Shown: positions 11,113-23,081, counted from the stretch's first letter. The stretch is DNA of 64,000 nucleotides from Chamaecyparis obtusa (GCA_027943335.1 BSBK01002049.1:124001-188000), one strand, 5' to 3'. The notes: generated from the letters alone by a model not told the origin. Numbers and translations are program-made.

Positions 11113-11784
11113 CATGTGATTTTTGGATTTTCTGATCCATTGCATAGGGTTACCTTTGCATATGTTCTTGTCCTTAGTTGTTGATCTAGGATCAAGTGAA
11201 ATTTACTTTAGAAGGGACATAGATTCATCTTGGTTGTCTACAGAAGGATCTTATAAGTAGTGGATGGGTTGGAACATTTATATTTATGGCAATGGGTCTT
11301 TGACAATAGTTGGTTCATGTTTCATTATTTGTATGTGAGGTCTACCCAATGGATAATGGCACTGATCAACGATTAGTATATTTAGTTGAGCCCAATGTCT
11401 GATTGGCTCTTGTCTACCTTCCCTATCCTCATTAATCAAAGACCATTTTAAGTTTTAAGTATTGCTGTTGGTAGTAATACCCTTCACAAGGCCATTTTAC
11501 CCTTCATAGCAATTGAGATTCGATGAATGTTTGGTTAACATTTAGTAGTCTCTTTCTATCATCTACTTTGTTTAATCAAGTCCAAAGTCCTAAAATGCCA
11601 TGAGTTGCTAGATTAGGTACACCCGCCATGGTTTTGCAGAGCCAAAAGTGAAGAGGGCAGTGGTGTCCCTATAGTTGGTCCAGTTGCCTTGCAGAGCTTT
11701 CACATTTGGATTTAACCAATCCTAACATTAGTCTCAAGGCATATTGGCAGCCCTAACTGGCATAAGAGTTTTTAAACACTAACA
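11113..11784 (+). repeat. E2 5' LTR, last 672 bases only
   Basis: Nearly the same as 15,946-16,605: both run from CATGTGA-TTTTGGATTTTCTGATCC to AAACACYAACA. It ends ACTAACA and is followed at once by AGA and the PBS, as expected for the 3' end of a 5' LTR. The upstream ~2.2 kb present in the 3' LTR is absent because E1 abuts it. Confidence 0.8.
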
Positions 11785-11787
11785 AGA

Positions 11788-11805
11788 TGGCGACTCTATT
11801 CGGGA
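11788..11805 (+). other. E2 primer-binding site
   Basis: TGGCGACTCTATTCGGGA lies three bases after the LTR end. It corresponds to the PBS used by Tat/Ogre elements, which is complementary to the 3' end of tRNA-Arg. T2 has TGGTGACTCTGTTGGGGA at the same position. The tRNA assignment is from family knowledge; the site itself is visible. Confidence 0.75.
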
Positions 11806-12226
11806 GAGTCTACAATAAAGTCAGAAATAAAAAATAAGCATTTGTTAAATTTTCTCACCTAGTTGTGAGTGGTGGCTTTGATTTTTCTCTGTTTGATCAG
11901 TGCACTCCCTGATAAATAGTGTGTATACCTAGTGTAGTTTTGTGTTGGTTGGAAGAAGAAATAATGAATTATTTTCCTCTCAAGGAGGTGGTGACTCTAC
12001 ATGACAAAGTAATCTAATGGAGTTCCATGGTGAGCTCAAGATCTACCCTCCTTTCCAGTCAACAAGGTCTTCTACTGCAAGACTCCCAGGTACTTCTCAA
12101 GTTTCAAATGTACCTTATTAAGTGATCAAACACTAAAAAAAGGAGTAAGGTATGAATAGAGGTTGAATAATTCAAGCTTTTAGTTTCATCTCTACAAAAT
12201 TCTATGGAAGTATTGCATTAAGTCAA

Positions 12227-13540
12227 ATGAATAATCAGGGGAAAAGTTAGTCTAGGCAGCTGGGTTTTCTCAAGTTCGATAGACCTTTAAGTTATGTTCT
12301 TCCAAGGTTCCCTCACTCTTTTCTTGGTGAGATTTTGGGTTTGATTCCTATTTTTTATTGTCAGTTTGATTTAGAAATGAAGCATGTCCTACCATTCTAT
12401 AGATTTATTATAGAATATCATATTTTTTATGAGTATGTTAGCATGATGTTTTTTGGGAGATCCCTCAAAGGGGTTGCATCTAATTGGTATCTAAATCTGC
12501 CCCCAAAATGCATCTCTTCTTTGAATGAGTTTAGGTGGTTGTTCTTAGAGGAGTTTGCTGATGATGATGAATGGAAAAGGTTGCAAAGAGACCATCAGCA
12601 AAAGGGTGATGAATGTTATATTTCAGAGCAACCCATGTTTGATGCTGAGGGTACTTCTTCTGATGAATCTTTGTCAAAGGAGTATTCAGATTGTGGCAGT
12701 CAGTAGGGATCAGAGTCAAGGTGTGCAGGATTCTCCATTCATTCAGAGATGTCTAAATGTGATTTTAGTGGCTATTCAGGTGAGGATGATGAAGGCAGTG
12801 ATGCTGATGTATCCTCCTGTGAATCAGATGCAGCATGGGAAGAAGAAAGTAATGGTGAAAGTGAACACTCCTTCAGCGAGGAGTATGAAGATAAGGAAGT
12901 GATAATTGAATTTAATATCAATGAGTCTTCATATGGTTTTGATTGTTCTTCATATGCTGAGGGTCTCCATGGGGATGAAATGGGTAGTGAATTTAAAGTG
13001 TTTTCTAACACTTTATATGACGAAGACTATCATGATTACCAGCCCATTTTTTGTCATGATGTTCAACATGGTGCATTGCATGGAGTTATCAATCCATTGT
13101 TTAAAGAACATGTGGAGGTCTCAGATCTAGTTGAATCAAGGTATTCATTTTCCACCTGTGGGTATGAATCTGACTATTCATTTGAGGTCCAACTGGTTAC
13201 ACATATGGAAATGCAAAGTCAAGATATAAATGAGGCCTTTGTGCAGGCAGAGTATGAGGCTTTTGTGTTTCCAGTTCATAGCATGCATGAGTCAGTAGAT
13301 GAAAATCAATTTTAGTATAGTGGTACTGATCATTGGCATGCTGAATCTTTTCTTCATAGTGAGCAAGATGGAGAGAGTGCAAAAAAATTTTACATGCACT
13401 ATGAAGACAGTTACTTTGTTCTTCCTGATTTGCTGATTGAACATGTTGACATGCCTGGTGAAAAAGGTGAAAGTAAAAAATATGGTGTGCCACATGAAAG
13501 AAGAAATGAGAACCAAATCTTTGATAGAGGCAAGAACTAA
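12227..13540 (+). pseudogene. E2 gag-like protein with acidic tail
   Basis: The start is chosen at ATG 12,227 (MNNQGKS) because the frame is continuous from there to TAA 13,538, about 437 codons, broken only by TAG at 12,248, 12,704 and 13,313. Residues about 60-105 form a Retrotrans_gag core: FGRSLKGVASNWYLNLPP then LNEFRWLFLEEFAD, the familiar LKG-A-W-Y pattern. After it comes a long tail very rich in Asp, Glu and Ser with many Tyr and His, without zinc knuckle. It is too short and lacks protease or RT. A gag function in particle formation is likely from the core; the role of the acidic tail is unknown. ATG choice is moderate confidence. Confidence 0.7.
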
Positions 13541-13741
13541 CTCTTGTTTGTTGCTATAGGTTTTTGTAAAAAATATACATTCTGTAAATATCTTTCCCTT
13601 TCCTATTGTGTGTTTCTTTCTTGGTCTGTTCCCTATGTTTTTTGAGGTCTCTGTGCTTTTCCAGTGGATGGTCTACTTCTTCCCAGAGATCTGAGGTCCT
13701 CATTGTATTTGCAGGAGATACATGTCCCAAACTAGAGCCAC

Positions 13742-16605
13742 TGTTAATCCATTTTCTTATCACAGCAAAAATCTTATAAAAATGGCCAATGCTTTGCAAA
13801 TTTTGAAGTTATCCCACCTTGTTGCACAGTTTTGTCTTGCATTGAAAATCCATAGTGTTTCATGGTGTGTGCCCTTAGCCCCTAGTAGTTTATGTGTCAC
13901 CTTGCTCTAGTCCAAATTGCATGTGCTGAATCACAAAATCTGGAAAGTTATTCAAGTTCTAAGGTCTGGAGGAAAATATTTTTAGAATTTGCAACAATGT
14001 CGAAAACCCACAGTGTTTTTGAAAATCCATGATGTTTTCAGTCTATGTGAAAACTTTCATTATTTTCAACCTTATGCCTTCCCACTTTTGTGCGCTTATC
14101 TTTTGGCATCAAAAACCCTGTGTGTTTTTTACCTTGCATTTCTTCTTTTCTGTCGGCACTCCTTGTTCATCAGTCTTAAGTGTGCAAGTGTGATGGTTGG
14201 TGGGGCCAGATTCTTCAAGTGGCAGAGAGAGGAGATCGATGGTCAGCATGTGACCACATGGAATATTCTCACCCCATGTGATCATCCGCATGCTGTTGAT
14301 TTTGTTTGTTTCAGGCATTTCTTCAGTGGTGGTCCCGATGTCAGAAGGGAGGCGAAGGTGTGTGTTTTCATTGGTTGTCACATGATTGCATGTCAGGAAT
14401 TTTTGACATGCGACCATGCGACTGGTTGATATTTGTCTCTTGGGGCCCATTGGTGGATAAGTGTGATGGGACCGATCTTCTTGGCATTTAGGTAGATTAA
14501 AGTTCGGTTTAATCTTGTGGCTGTCATTATACCGTTAATCAAACATGCTCAACCTTTAATACGGTGGTATAGCGATAGCTATTGATTCTCATAAGGAAGG
14601 CAGGTGGGTCCATTGACACATATGCATAGTTGGTGCTATTTGCTTCATCCATGTATTTGCACAGTGGCTTGTTGTCAGTGGGACCTACTTTTTGGATGTG
14701 GCAATGGGTCCTAATCCTATCAGTTAATCGACAAATGGTGTATAATCACATCGAGTGTGTTAGAGGCTTAAGATCTTGCGACGGCCATCGATCTTCCTGT
14801 GTGGGCTCGATTGAATTTCTCAGTGTCTTTGGCAGTTGTGATAAAATGTTTAGCGGCCTGACAAATTTTCTTCCTATTCATTGGTTCACGTAATGTTTTG
14901 GCAGTGGCCCAGTTTATTTGGTGATTCAGCGAATAGTGGTCGTGTGATCACTAAGTTTTTTTTTAGCAATGGTGGACAGTGTCTTGTGAACTGGTGGAAG
15001 TTCTTCGATTGCTAGTTCACTAGATAAAGTGAGGCTCATGTTTCGATGATGTGGAGGCTTGTCACATGTTCGCATAGCCCAATTTTTAGCTATGCGATCA
15101 TGAGACCACTATTTGGACGTCATGGTTGCAAAGTTAGGGCGGGTCCACAGTGTCAGTGTGGCCGAGGTGTTCTTTTTCCAATTGGCCAATGACTTTTCAA
15201 AGGGGCCCGTGACTATTGTGAGATTAAATGTGACCGCCTAGTTTATCGGGAAAAGGAAGAGATCTACGACCATGTTTTAAATTTTGGGGGTAGCCGTTGC
15301 AGTTCAAAATTCAAATTTTTGGGGGGTTGGTAGCGATAAGAAGTACTGGTTTAAATGGCTTTGATGGCAGATTTTCTTGCTAGTTTGATTGTGGTAGGTG
15401 TTGCGATCTAGCCCAAGAGTCTATGCGGTTGATTGCAAAGGGGGTTTTTCACCTAATGGAGTGTGATTTTGTGCTTGAGGTGTATTTGCAGGTGGCTGAT
15501 TTGACTGGTTTTAATGGCATTCCTTGGTTTTTTATCCTGGCTCATCGATTTTCATGATTGAAGTTCTGTCTGAGATCTCTTTCTCTAGGTGGCTTCTTGT
15601 TCTTTCCCTGTAATAATTTTTTGACCATTTTTGGTTGGTTTAGTTGTTGTAACCCTAACCCTAGTCACCCTAAGCTTCATGCAATCTCTTTGAGATTCCA
15701 AAGGTGGTTAGTGGTATAAATGGTCAAAATTTTGACTATGTAAGGGTTCTAAATTTTGTCAGTTCTAGGGAAATAGAAAACTCTATCACATTGCATGTAA
15801 GCTAAATAGAATTTCTAGAAGTCTTTCGTAGGTTATTGAAGTGGTTTGATCTCTGTCCTACTTTGATCATGTACATGACTCATCATACTTAATATAACTA
15901 TTTCATGTTTACAAGTTTCTCCTTGGTGTCATTCATGTGAGTTTTGGATTTTCTGATCCATTGCATAGGGTTACCTTTGCATATGTTCTTGTCTTTAGTT
16001 CTTGATCTAGGATCAAGTGAAATTTACTTTAGAAGGGACATAGATTCATCTTGGTTGTCTACAGAAGGATCTTATAAGTAGTGGATGGGCTGAAACATTT
16101 ATATTTATGGTTATGAGTCTTTGACAATAGTTGGTTCATGTTTCATTATTTGTATGTGAGGTCTGCCCAATGGATAATGGCACTGATCAAGGATTAGTAC
16201 ATTTAGTTGAGCCCAATGTCTGATTGGCTCTTGTCTACCTTCCCTATCCTCATTAATCAAAGACCATTTTAAGTTTTAAGTATTTTTGTTGGTAGTAATA
16301 CCCTTCACAAGGCCATTTTACCCTTCATAGCAATTGAGATTCAATGAATGTCTGGTTAACATTTAGTAGCCTCTTGCTATCATCTACTTTGTTTAATCTA
16401 GTCCAAAGTCCTAAAATGCCATAAGTTGTTGGATTAGGTACACCTACCATCATTTTGCAGAGCCAAACATAAAGAGGGTAGTCTTGTCCCTATAGTTAGT
16501 CCAGTTGCCTTGAAGAGCTTTCACATTTGGATTTAACCTATCCTATTATCAGTCTCAAGGCATATTGGTAGTCCTAAGTGGCATAAGAGTTTTCAAACAC
16601 CAACA
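13742..16605 (+). repeat. E2 3' LTR
   Basis: It starts TGTTAATCC directly after AGAGCCAC, mirroring the T2 3' LTR start (AGAGCCAC then TGTTAGCACC), and ends ACACCAACA. Its last 660 bases match the 5' LTR fragment. The middle (15,241-15,720) resembles T2 LTRs, including the GTTGTAACCCTAACCCTAG segment followed by an AAGCTT-x-ATGCA motif. The length of about 2.86 kb is typical of long Tat LTRs. There is no coding sequence; short ORFs within it are chance. Confidence 0.75.
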
Positions 16606-18200
16606 TAGTGGGCATGAAATTTGATAGAATCATGGATGGGTATGGGAACTTACAATGGCCTTCGATCTTCTTGATGTGGGCCCGGTCAAGTTTCTCAGTA
16701 TTTTGGTGGTTGAGTTAAGATTTAAAGACCGCGAAGCATGAAGATCGGATAGTCATGACTTAAAGTGAGCCTGATTTCAAATATCGACCGCTAATTTGCT
16801 GAAAGCACCATAAAGTAGCTGTTTGATTTCAAATTTGAATTTGCAAAGGGTTTCCAGTGATAGGAAGTACCAGAATTTATGGTTTTAACAGCTGATTTCG
16901 ATTGGTTTGGTGGTGCTTGCTGTTACAGTGTGGTCTAAGGTGTAGAGTGATCATCTATAGGGTTTGTACTATGTGGTTTTGTGCTCATGGCATGTTGCGG
17001 GGTTGACATTTTGAGCATTGTTCATGATTCTCAGTACCTTCTTAGGGAATTTGTCATGATTGAGGATCATTCTAGGATTTTCTTTCTCCTGGTTGCCTAG
17101 GTTTCCACCCCTATAATAACTTTATGACTATTTCTAGTTAGTTGGGTGGTTGAAACCCTAACCCTAAGTCATCCATAGCTTGTTGCATTCTCTTTGAGAA
17201 TTCCAAGATGACTAGGGATTATGAATTATAGGTCATTTGACTTTGTAAGAGTTCCAACTTAGAGTTCCTTTCTGGTTCCATGAATGGTGCTTCTTGTAGT
17301 ATTTTCCTTCTTCTTTGCATATAGGGTGTTCCCTCTTTCCTCTCTAGCTATGGGAATATAATGAAATCGTAATAGATGTCTTATGTATAAGATTTCAATA
17401 TGTTTGTTCTGCTATCAGATTGTCTCCATTTGAGTTTTAGACTTATTGATTATAGCATCAAGGGTGTTATAGTTTTTATACTTGCATTTCCAGTGAGTGT
17501 TTTTAGTAGAGTTGTTTTCACAGAAGCAACTTGGTCTAGGACTAGTTTTCAGATGTGTATGAGCTGGGGTATCAAAGATATGTCATGCTTATCTTCTAGT
17601 GGATGCTAGTTAATGTATTACCTATTCCTAGGTCTTCCTTTGAATAGGTGATAGTGTATCTAGGTACACAAGTGGTTTGGTAATGTATGATCTGATTTGG
17701 AATGAATGTGTTGTCTTCTTGTTTCATAGCTCTGTTGCAGTGAGGTATTTGACTCTGTTGCCCATTGGATAAGGCATTGGTCTATGAAAGACTTAGGGTA
17801 CTTCAGGAGTCCATTCATCCCAACATCAATCATTCAAATGAAATCCTTTTCTTTCATGTGGGTAATAGTAGTAGGAAGTCCTTTCTATTTTTCAGACTCA
17901 TTTCATGCAAGTAGGTTATTGCATCAGATTTGGTTTCATTGGGGTACATGATACCTATAGGAGTCTGGTAACTATTCCACAATAATACATCTATAGGCCT
18001 TTCAGTCATCAAGAAGAGTCATGAGTGTGCAGATGAGGCAATACCCGCCTGAGTGATGTGGAGCTCAAAGTAGAAGAAGGATGCCCTCGGTCCTCATCAA
18101 TTGGCACTTTTTCCCAGTTAGACTTTGGAGGGAAGACTAACTAGTTTTTTAATCATAGTGTAAACCTGGCACCATGTGGGAACAAGTTTAAAAGCCAACA
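16606..18200 (+). repeat. E3: remnant of another Tat LTR (3' part)
   Basis: The sequence after E2 resembles the middle and 3' parts of Tat LTRs. It has GAAACCCTAACCCTAAGTCATCC and the TTGCATTCTCTTTGAGAATTCC-type motif (about 17,150-17,205), a tRNA-like stretch at 17,751, and an end segment with GTTAGACTTTGGAGGG. It ends at about 18,200 with AAGCCAACA. No PBS follows, so it is probably a 3' LTR or solo LTR. E2 appears to be inserted within it, but the other half is not in view. Confidence 0.55.
17751..17791 (+). other. tRNA-Arg 5'-half-like sequence in the E3 LTR
   Basis: GACTCTGTTGCCCATTGG then ATAAGGCATTGGTCTATG has the acceptor strand (GACTCTG), box A/D-arm and the start of the anticodon stem of a tRNA-Arg. 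The acceptor strand GACTCTG is the same heptamer found inside the T2 PBS (TGGTGACTCTG), as expected if both derive from one tRNA. This is the best-preserved copy in the window. Confidence 0.6.
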
Positions 18201-18825
18201 TCACTCATGGAAAAATGATCCTCAAAGAAAGAGATCTTATCAACAAGACCCCCACCAAAGAGGAGTGCTTTAAATAAAATATCATCTTTCAAGAGGTGAG
18301 AACAAAGATTCAATCATCAAGCCCCCTGCAAAAAAGAGGAAGAGGAATCTTTGAAATGAGGGAAACAACTCTAACATGAAAGCAAGGGTGAGAGTTTATA
18401 AAGAGTATAATTTGAAAAATAGAGAAGAGGTGACAACTTAGGACAAAAAATTCTCATATAAGAAGGTTATCCATAGTCAAAATATCTATCAATATGTTGA
18501 AATAATATTGCAATATAAACAAATACCACTAAGCTAAGGAAAGAAATTCCCTAGACAAAGAGAGAGAAGGAAGAACCTTGCCACCTAGGGATGAAAGCAA
18601 GGGATACCTTTGCAAAACACATGTCCCATAAAAGATATCTTGAGTAATAGAAAAGAGTAATGGATGAAAAGAAATCATAATTCAAACCATGAAAACATAA
18701 CCAATTAATCTCAAGGTAGGAACATAATGGATTCTAGAAGATAGGAAGAAATATACCTCTTGCCCCCCAGTCTAGAGGAGAAAAGAGTGAAGAGTAAAAT
18801 TATGAATAAATATCAAAGGATAAAT
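18201..18825. other. No gene seen
   Basis: AT-rich, A-rich on the plus strand, with no long frame. It follows the ORF at 18,826-19,752 on the minus strand and may be the interior of the same unclassified element. Confidence 0.4.
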
Positions 18826-19752
18826 TTATTTTCTTTTATCTTTATGGATTGAATAATAAAGAGAAGGTACTTTGAAGAATATTTTCACATGAACCATAGT
18901 TTTAACCTCAACATAAGTGTGGGAAAAACTAGGAATAGAAGATGGAGAATTAGGAATCAAATTAGGAAAGATAGGATTAGGATTAGGAATATTAGGAACA
19001 CTAGTAAAAGTGTAGGAATTGATATGAATGGAAGATAGAACTAGAGGAACACTTGGAGCCACTGTTGGAAAAGGGTTTAAATAGATATAAGTAATATTAT
19101 GGTAAAAATGTTGTAAGGTAGGATCTTGATTTCCAATAAGATCACTACTAAGAGGAAGATCATTAAGGGAATTCATATCTTTCTCTACTAATGACTCATC
19201 ACTAGAAGGAATCAAAAATGGAGGTGAAGGATCTATAATGTCATCTTTATAAGGGAAGTGTGTTTTAGAGAATATGTCATTCTCTTGTATCAAAAATTCT
19301 TCACAATGAGGAGATAAATCAATGTATTTATCCAACAATTCATCCCAAAAAGTATAATTATTCATAATGGTTTCATAATGAAGAGAGTAATCAACATCCA
19401 AATCCAATGGTTCATCCCAAATAGGAGGATTATCATCCCTATCCATTAAGCACATTGTAGGAGTGTCATAAGGCGTTAAAGCTTGATCCCTATAGGGGGA
19501 AGAAGGACATCTATTAGGAGAAGGATCAATCCTCAACTCATTTCCACAAAGAGAAATATGATGAAGATATAGGTCAAGGTCATCGTGTTTCTCTAATATA
19601 TCATTCTAAGGTAATTCAAAAGAGGAAAAAGAAACATCACATACACTAGATGAAGTCATGCTAGGTGTAATGGCATGCAATGGTAAGGTAAGAGGAGGAT
19701 ATTGTGTATTCCCAAGAGTTTTGTAAAATGTTTGAAACAATTTGTGCAACAT
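18826..19752 (-). pseudogene. Unknown ORF of element E4 (about 308 codons, one stop)
   Basis: ATG at 19,752-19,750 (MLHKLFQTFYKTLGN) opens a frame running to 18,826 with a single TAG near 19,605 (FELP-stop-NDILEKHD). The protein is acidic and rich in Pro, Ser, Leu and Tyr (WDEPLDLDVDYSLHYE, PNIPNPNPIFPNL). I see no membrane segment, zinc knuckle or catalytic motif, and I do not recognise the family. Upstream on the same strand are a PBS-like site (19,991-20,005), an LTR-like start (20,009) and a TATA box (21,085), so it is probably the first ORF of a retroelement, not a host gene. Confidence 0.5.
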
Positions 19753-19990
19753 GATAATAAATAGATCTAGATATATCCAAATGTATTCAAATGAAATTTT
19801 ATAAACATGAAAAGGAAATCAAACACAATAGAGCATCTAATTCCACAAAGCAATGTAAATGTTTTTGTATTTTTGGAGAAATTTTGCAATTATTTTTGGC
19901 TTTTTGAAATGTAAATGCAAGAGCATAAAAGAAATATAATCTTAAGGCAAGAAAACAAATGATCTAACACCAAAAGGAAAGAGAGTAAGT

Positions 19991-20005
19991 ATGTCGGGCT
20001 CACCA
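19991..20005 (-). other. PBS-like site of E4
   Basis: On the minus strand TGGTGAGCCCGACAT lies three bases downstream of a TCA-ending sequence whose complement starts TGACTAGG at 20,009. The layout LTR end, short gap, TGG... is that of a primer-binding site. I do not assign the tRNA. Confidence 0.4.
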
Positions 20006-21084
20006 AAATGACTAGGATGAATATGATTCACCCTAAAATGCATGGGGGAAATATAAGATCTAATTCTAAATTCAAATTTCCAAAGGAGAGATCCAAATTG
20101 ATCAACCAAAAGGTTAATGCACAATTGAATCAATCTATGGAGAATATGAAAGAGGAAGAAAACCTTATATTTTCCTATAACGGAGTTGTGCTTGAAATCT
20201 GAAATAATTAAAATACAAATACCAACCTTAAATTAGGGCAAGTTTGGAAAATGTTAATTTTTGATGTCTATGTGTACTTTTAGGCAATTCTACAACCTAT
20301 TTCAAACTGGAAATTTTGAGATGAAGAAAACACATAAATCTTTTGTCTTTCCAATGGCACGTAGTCTATGAGCCTCATAAAAGGTTAAAGGCTACATTCT
20401 TTATTTGAAGGTCAATTTTGACCTTGTTCGCAGCTCTTGGAAGTTCGGCGAAAAAGGTATCCAAATCTACTCTCAGATCCAAAATTTCATACTTGTACCT
20501 ACAATAAAAATGGTTTTGTTTTTTGTTTTGGGGGTTTGCTTTGGTCAAACCCTGGTTTGGAATCAACCTTAATATTGAAATTAAAATTGAGAATGCTAGA
20601 AAGTAGTAGAAGTAGATCTAACAATGAAGCTATGACATTCAATAGATATGCAATTGTATTTGAAATGTAATCAAGTATGTTGATATGAAAGCTTGAACAT
20701 AACATCAATAAATTTAAATCAAACCTCCATGATTGTATGCTGGGAATCCACCTTGAGGGAAGAATGAAATGGATCTTGAAGAAGAACAAAGGATCTTGAA
20801 GGAAGATCACAACATCATAATGGCTAGATCTAGGGTTTGAATGATGAATCTTGAATTCTTGAACCAAATCCCTTCAATGGATTGAATGCTTGAGTCCTTC
20901 ATCTTCAATGGAGAACTTGGATGGAGAAGAAGACTTGAATGTTTGAATGGATGCTTGCTTGATCTTTCTTGAGAGAGAACTTCATAGCCAAAACTTGATC
21001 ACCAATGTCTGACTGAGAGTTCTTGATGCATGAAGGAATGAGATATGAAAACTTGATGGAGAAAATGAGAGAGGAAGGCCTCCT

Positions 21085-21092
21085 TTTATAGT
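21085..21092 (-). promoter_or_regulatory. TATA box, minus strand
   Basis: CACTATAAAAGGAGGCC on the minus strand is a canonical plant TATA box in a suitable setting: AT-poor flank downstream and CT-rich TCTCTCATTTTCTCC after it. It would drive transcription leftwards towards the ORF at 19,752. It is probably an LTR promoter. Confidence 0.5.
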
Positions 21093-21789
21093 GATCTAGG
21101 GTACAAACTTATAGAAAAGGCCAACATTGAGGAATTAAATCCCAATTAACCTTAACCACTAGAAATGGGCCCATAATTCAAATTTCACCTTGAATTATGG
21201 TCTAATCCCAATAACCAACTAAGGAGGGAAAGAAATTAAATTAATTTTGAATTGAAACCTTTACACACTTAGATTTGAGGGCCAGATATTGATTTCGGGT
21301 TCCACCGGGACCAAATCTGAAAAAGGGGGATAGATTCTAGAGGAGGTTAAAGATGAGCTCGAATCTGACCTAGTCAAGTATGAGCTTGATCCTAACCTAG
21401 TCAGGGTCAAGATTGACTTTGGCCCAGTTAGGATCAACCTCAACTTTGACCTTGTGGGCCCAGATCCAGCCAAAATCAGAACAGGAGGTCCCAAGGATGC
21501 CCCGAGACCTAAAAATGATACCAGAATGGGACAGAATGTCAGGGATAGGCATAAAATCCTATGATGACTGTGATGAAGGCTAGGTGGACCTATTTTTAAG
21601 TCCTACCTATAAAATCCTTGGGATCCTAACCCTAATTTCACCTAGAATGAAGGAATCAAATGCAGAAAAAAAGTGGAAAGTGGGGGGAAAGCCAGATCAA
21701 AGAAAAGATCAATTCAAGGCATCTGATATGACCCCAAACCACTTACTCGAAGGGCTAAATGCTGTTAACATGGAAGTGCTTCCATTTCA

Positions 21790-21990
21790 AGATGATACAA
21801 TTATATATCAAAAACTATATATTAGATATATTTTAGATTACATATTATATATATTAAATATTATATAATATCAATTATATAATATAGAGTATATAATATA
21901 AATTTCATATTAAATATTATTTAATATATATTAATATTAAATGTTACATTATATATTATATGTTATTTTATATGTATAATATATTAATAT
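21790..21990. repeat. AT-only low-complexity tract
   Basis: About 200 bases of nearly pure A/T with many short palindromes (ATATATTAATATTAAAT-like). Confidence 0.7.
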
Positions 21991-22102
21991 GTATTTTATA
22001 ACTATGTATGAAAGGTTGGAAGATTGCAAAAAAATCATGGATGGCCATTTCAAAAATTCATGGGCGGTGATTGAGGAAGAGAGAGAGTGGGAAGGTGGCA
22101 AG

Positions 22103-22107
<5 letters not shown>

Positions 22108-22142
<35 letters not shown>
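22108..22142. repeat. (GA)n microsatellite
   Basis: Uninterrupted AG dinucleotide repeat, about 17 units, between GGCAAGGGC and AACCAATTC. Confidence 0.9.
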
Positions 22143-22146
<4 letters not shown>

Positions 22147-22311
22147 CAATTCATTACAATATTAATCAGGAAGGAGCAAGGAAAACTTAAATAATATCAT
22201 AGCATGCATTAGAAATCCAAATTCTAATTAGGAGTTTTAAGAAAAGTGAGTAAGGTCCTAGATAGGGACATTATAGATCAACACATTGTTCGGTAGATAT
22301 CTCCAAGAAAC

Positions 22312-23081
22312 TATTAGAAAGTAAAGTCCACCAAGATAAATGATATGGTGGGGTGAATCAGTTATTTGATAATTATAACTTTTATCAACTTCAACAACAT
22401 TTAACCATGTAAGCAATATAATTACCAACCATAGAAAGATATTCATACACAATAACACAATGACACAAGATATGTTGACTAGGGAACCTCTTGATCAAAG
22501 AGTAAACCCCAGTGGGAATGATTCCCACAAAGGATGCATTAATATGAATATTCCTTGTGAAAGGATGACTTTGTTAGGAGTCTTATGAAATACATTCAGT
22601 ACATATGAATCCTTGCTAAAAGATTCTAACCCTGTTAAGAGTTATGGAAGGCAGAAGGACCCACTGCCCAAACAAATTTAGGGTAAGATCCTTGAACACA
22701 CTATCCAACTGATCTTCGTATTACTCAACAATATAATACCAAAAGATTATTGATCTCATCAATATTTTACCTCTTCTCTGACTATGCCAAACCACACTCA
22801 CTACTACATCAAATCTTAATTTTAGGTCTTTGTACCTCGCATGTCTTCTTTCACAAATTCACTTTCACAACTATATTAGCTCTTTTCTTTACTTTATGAA
22901 TACATCAATATTCAACCATTTTACAACAAGGAATAACATTCCATCCTTTATAACACACTCAAATAATTACAAATGAGTCGGCATCCAATTACAAAATAAA
23001 AGTTTCCACACACTACATCAAAATTATACAAAATTGTTAGCTTCCAATTACAATAATTCTCCATTCGTACGACCTCAAAGT
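22312..23081 (-). repeat. C1 3' LTR, left piece
   Basis: It starts TATTAG (from TGTTAG) and has GGGGTGAATCAGTTATTTG, TTGATCAAAGAGTAAACCCC and GACCCACTGCCCAAAC, the reverse complement of the end part of C3 LTRs. It is cut at CCTCAAAGT, where C2 starts. The rest is at 38,505-38,903. Confidence 0.85.

Larger units (their letters stand above)
11113..16605 (+). mobile_element. E2: non-autonomous, gag-only Tat-like retrotransposon
   Basis: Plus-strand element with a truncated 5' LTR (11,113-11,784), PBS, leader, gag ORF, 3' untranslated region and full 3' LTR (13,742-16,605). No protease, RT or integrase is present. The 13,660-13,741 segment before the 3' LTR (ending AGAGCCAC) matches the same place in T2 (ending AGAGCCAC at 56,919-56,926), so the two are related. 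It must have relied on enzymes from a full element such as T2 or E1. The missing front of its 5' LTR was separated by E1, which ends exactly at 11,112. Confidence 0.75.
20009..22311 (-). repeat. Probable E4 5' LTR or leader; right boundary unknown
   Basis: It begins TGACTAGG at 20,009 next to the PBS-like site. It contains a minus-strand TATA box at 21,085-21,092, a Trp/Asp-rich 'GACTTGAATG'-like repetitive tract (20,820-21,040), an AT-only tract (about 21,790-21,990) and a GA microsatellite (22,108-22,142). No coding sequence is convincing. The region may also contain flanking DNA, because no matching second LTR is in the window. Confidence 0.35.

Noticed and set aside
13989..14893. Open frames on both strands within the E2 3' LTR
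   Set aside because: Overlapping frames in LTR sequence, without ATG context, domain or homologue in other LTRs.
17751..17825. A functional tRNA gene in the E3 LTR
   Set aside because: Only the 5' half fits; the anticodon loop, T-arm and 3' acceptor strand do not form a proper cloverleaf.
21949..22149. Leu/Ser-rich minus-strand frame at 22,000
   Set aside because: Produced by the GA microsatellite read as CTCTCT.
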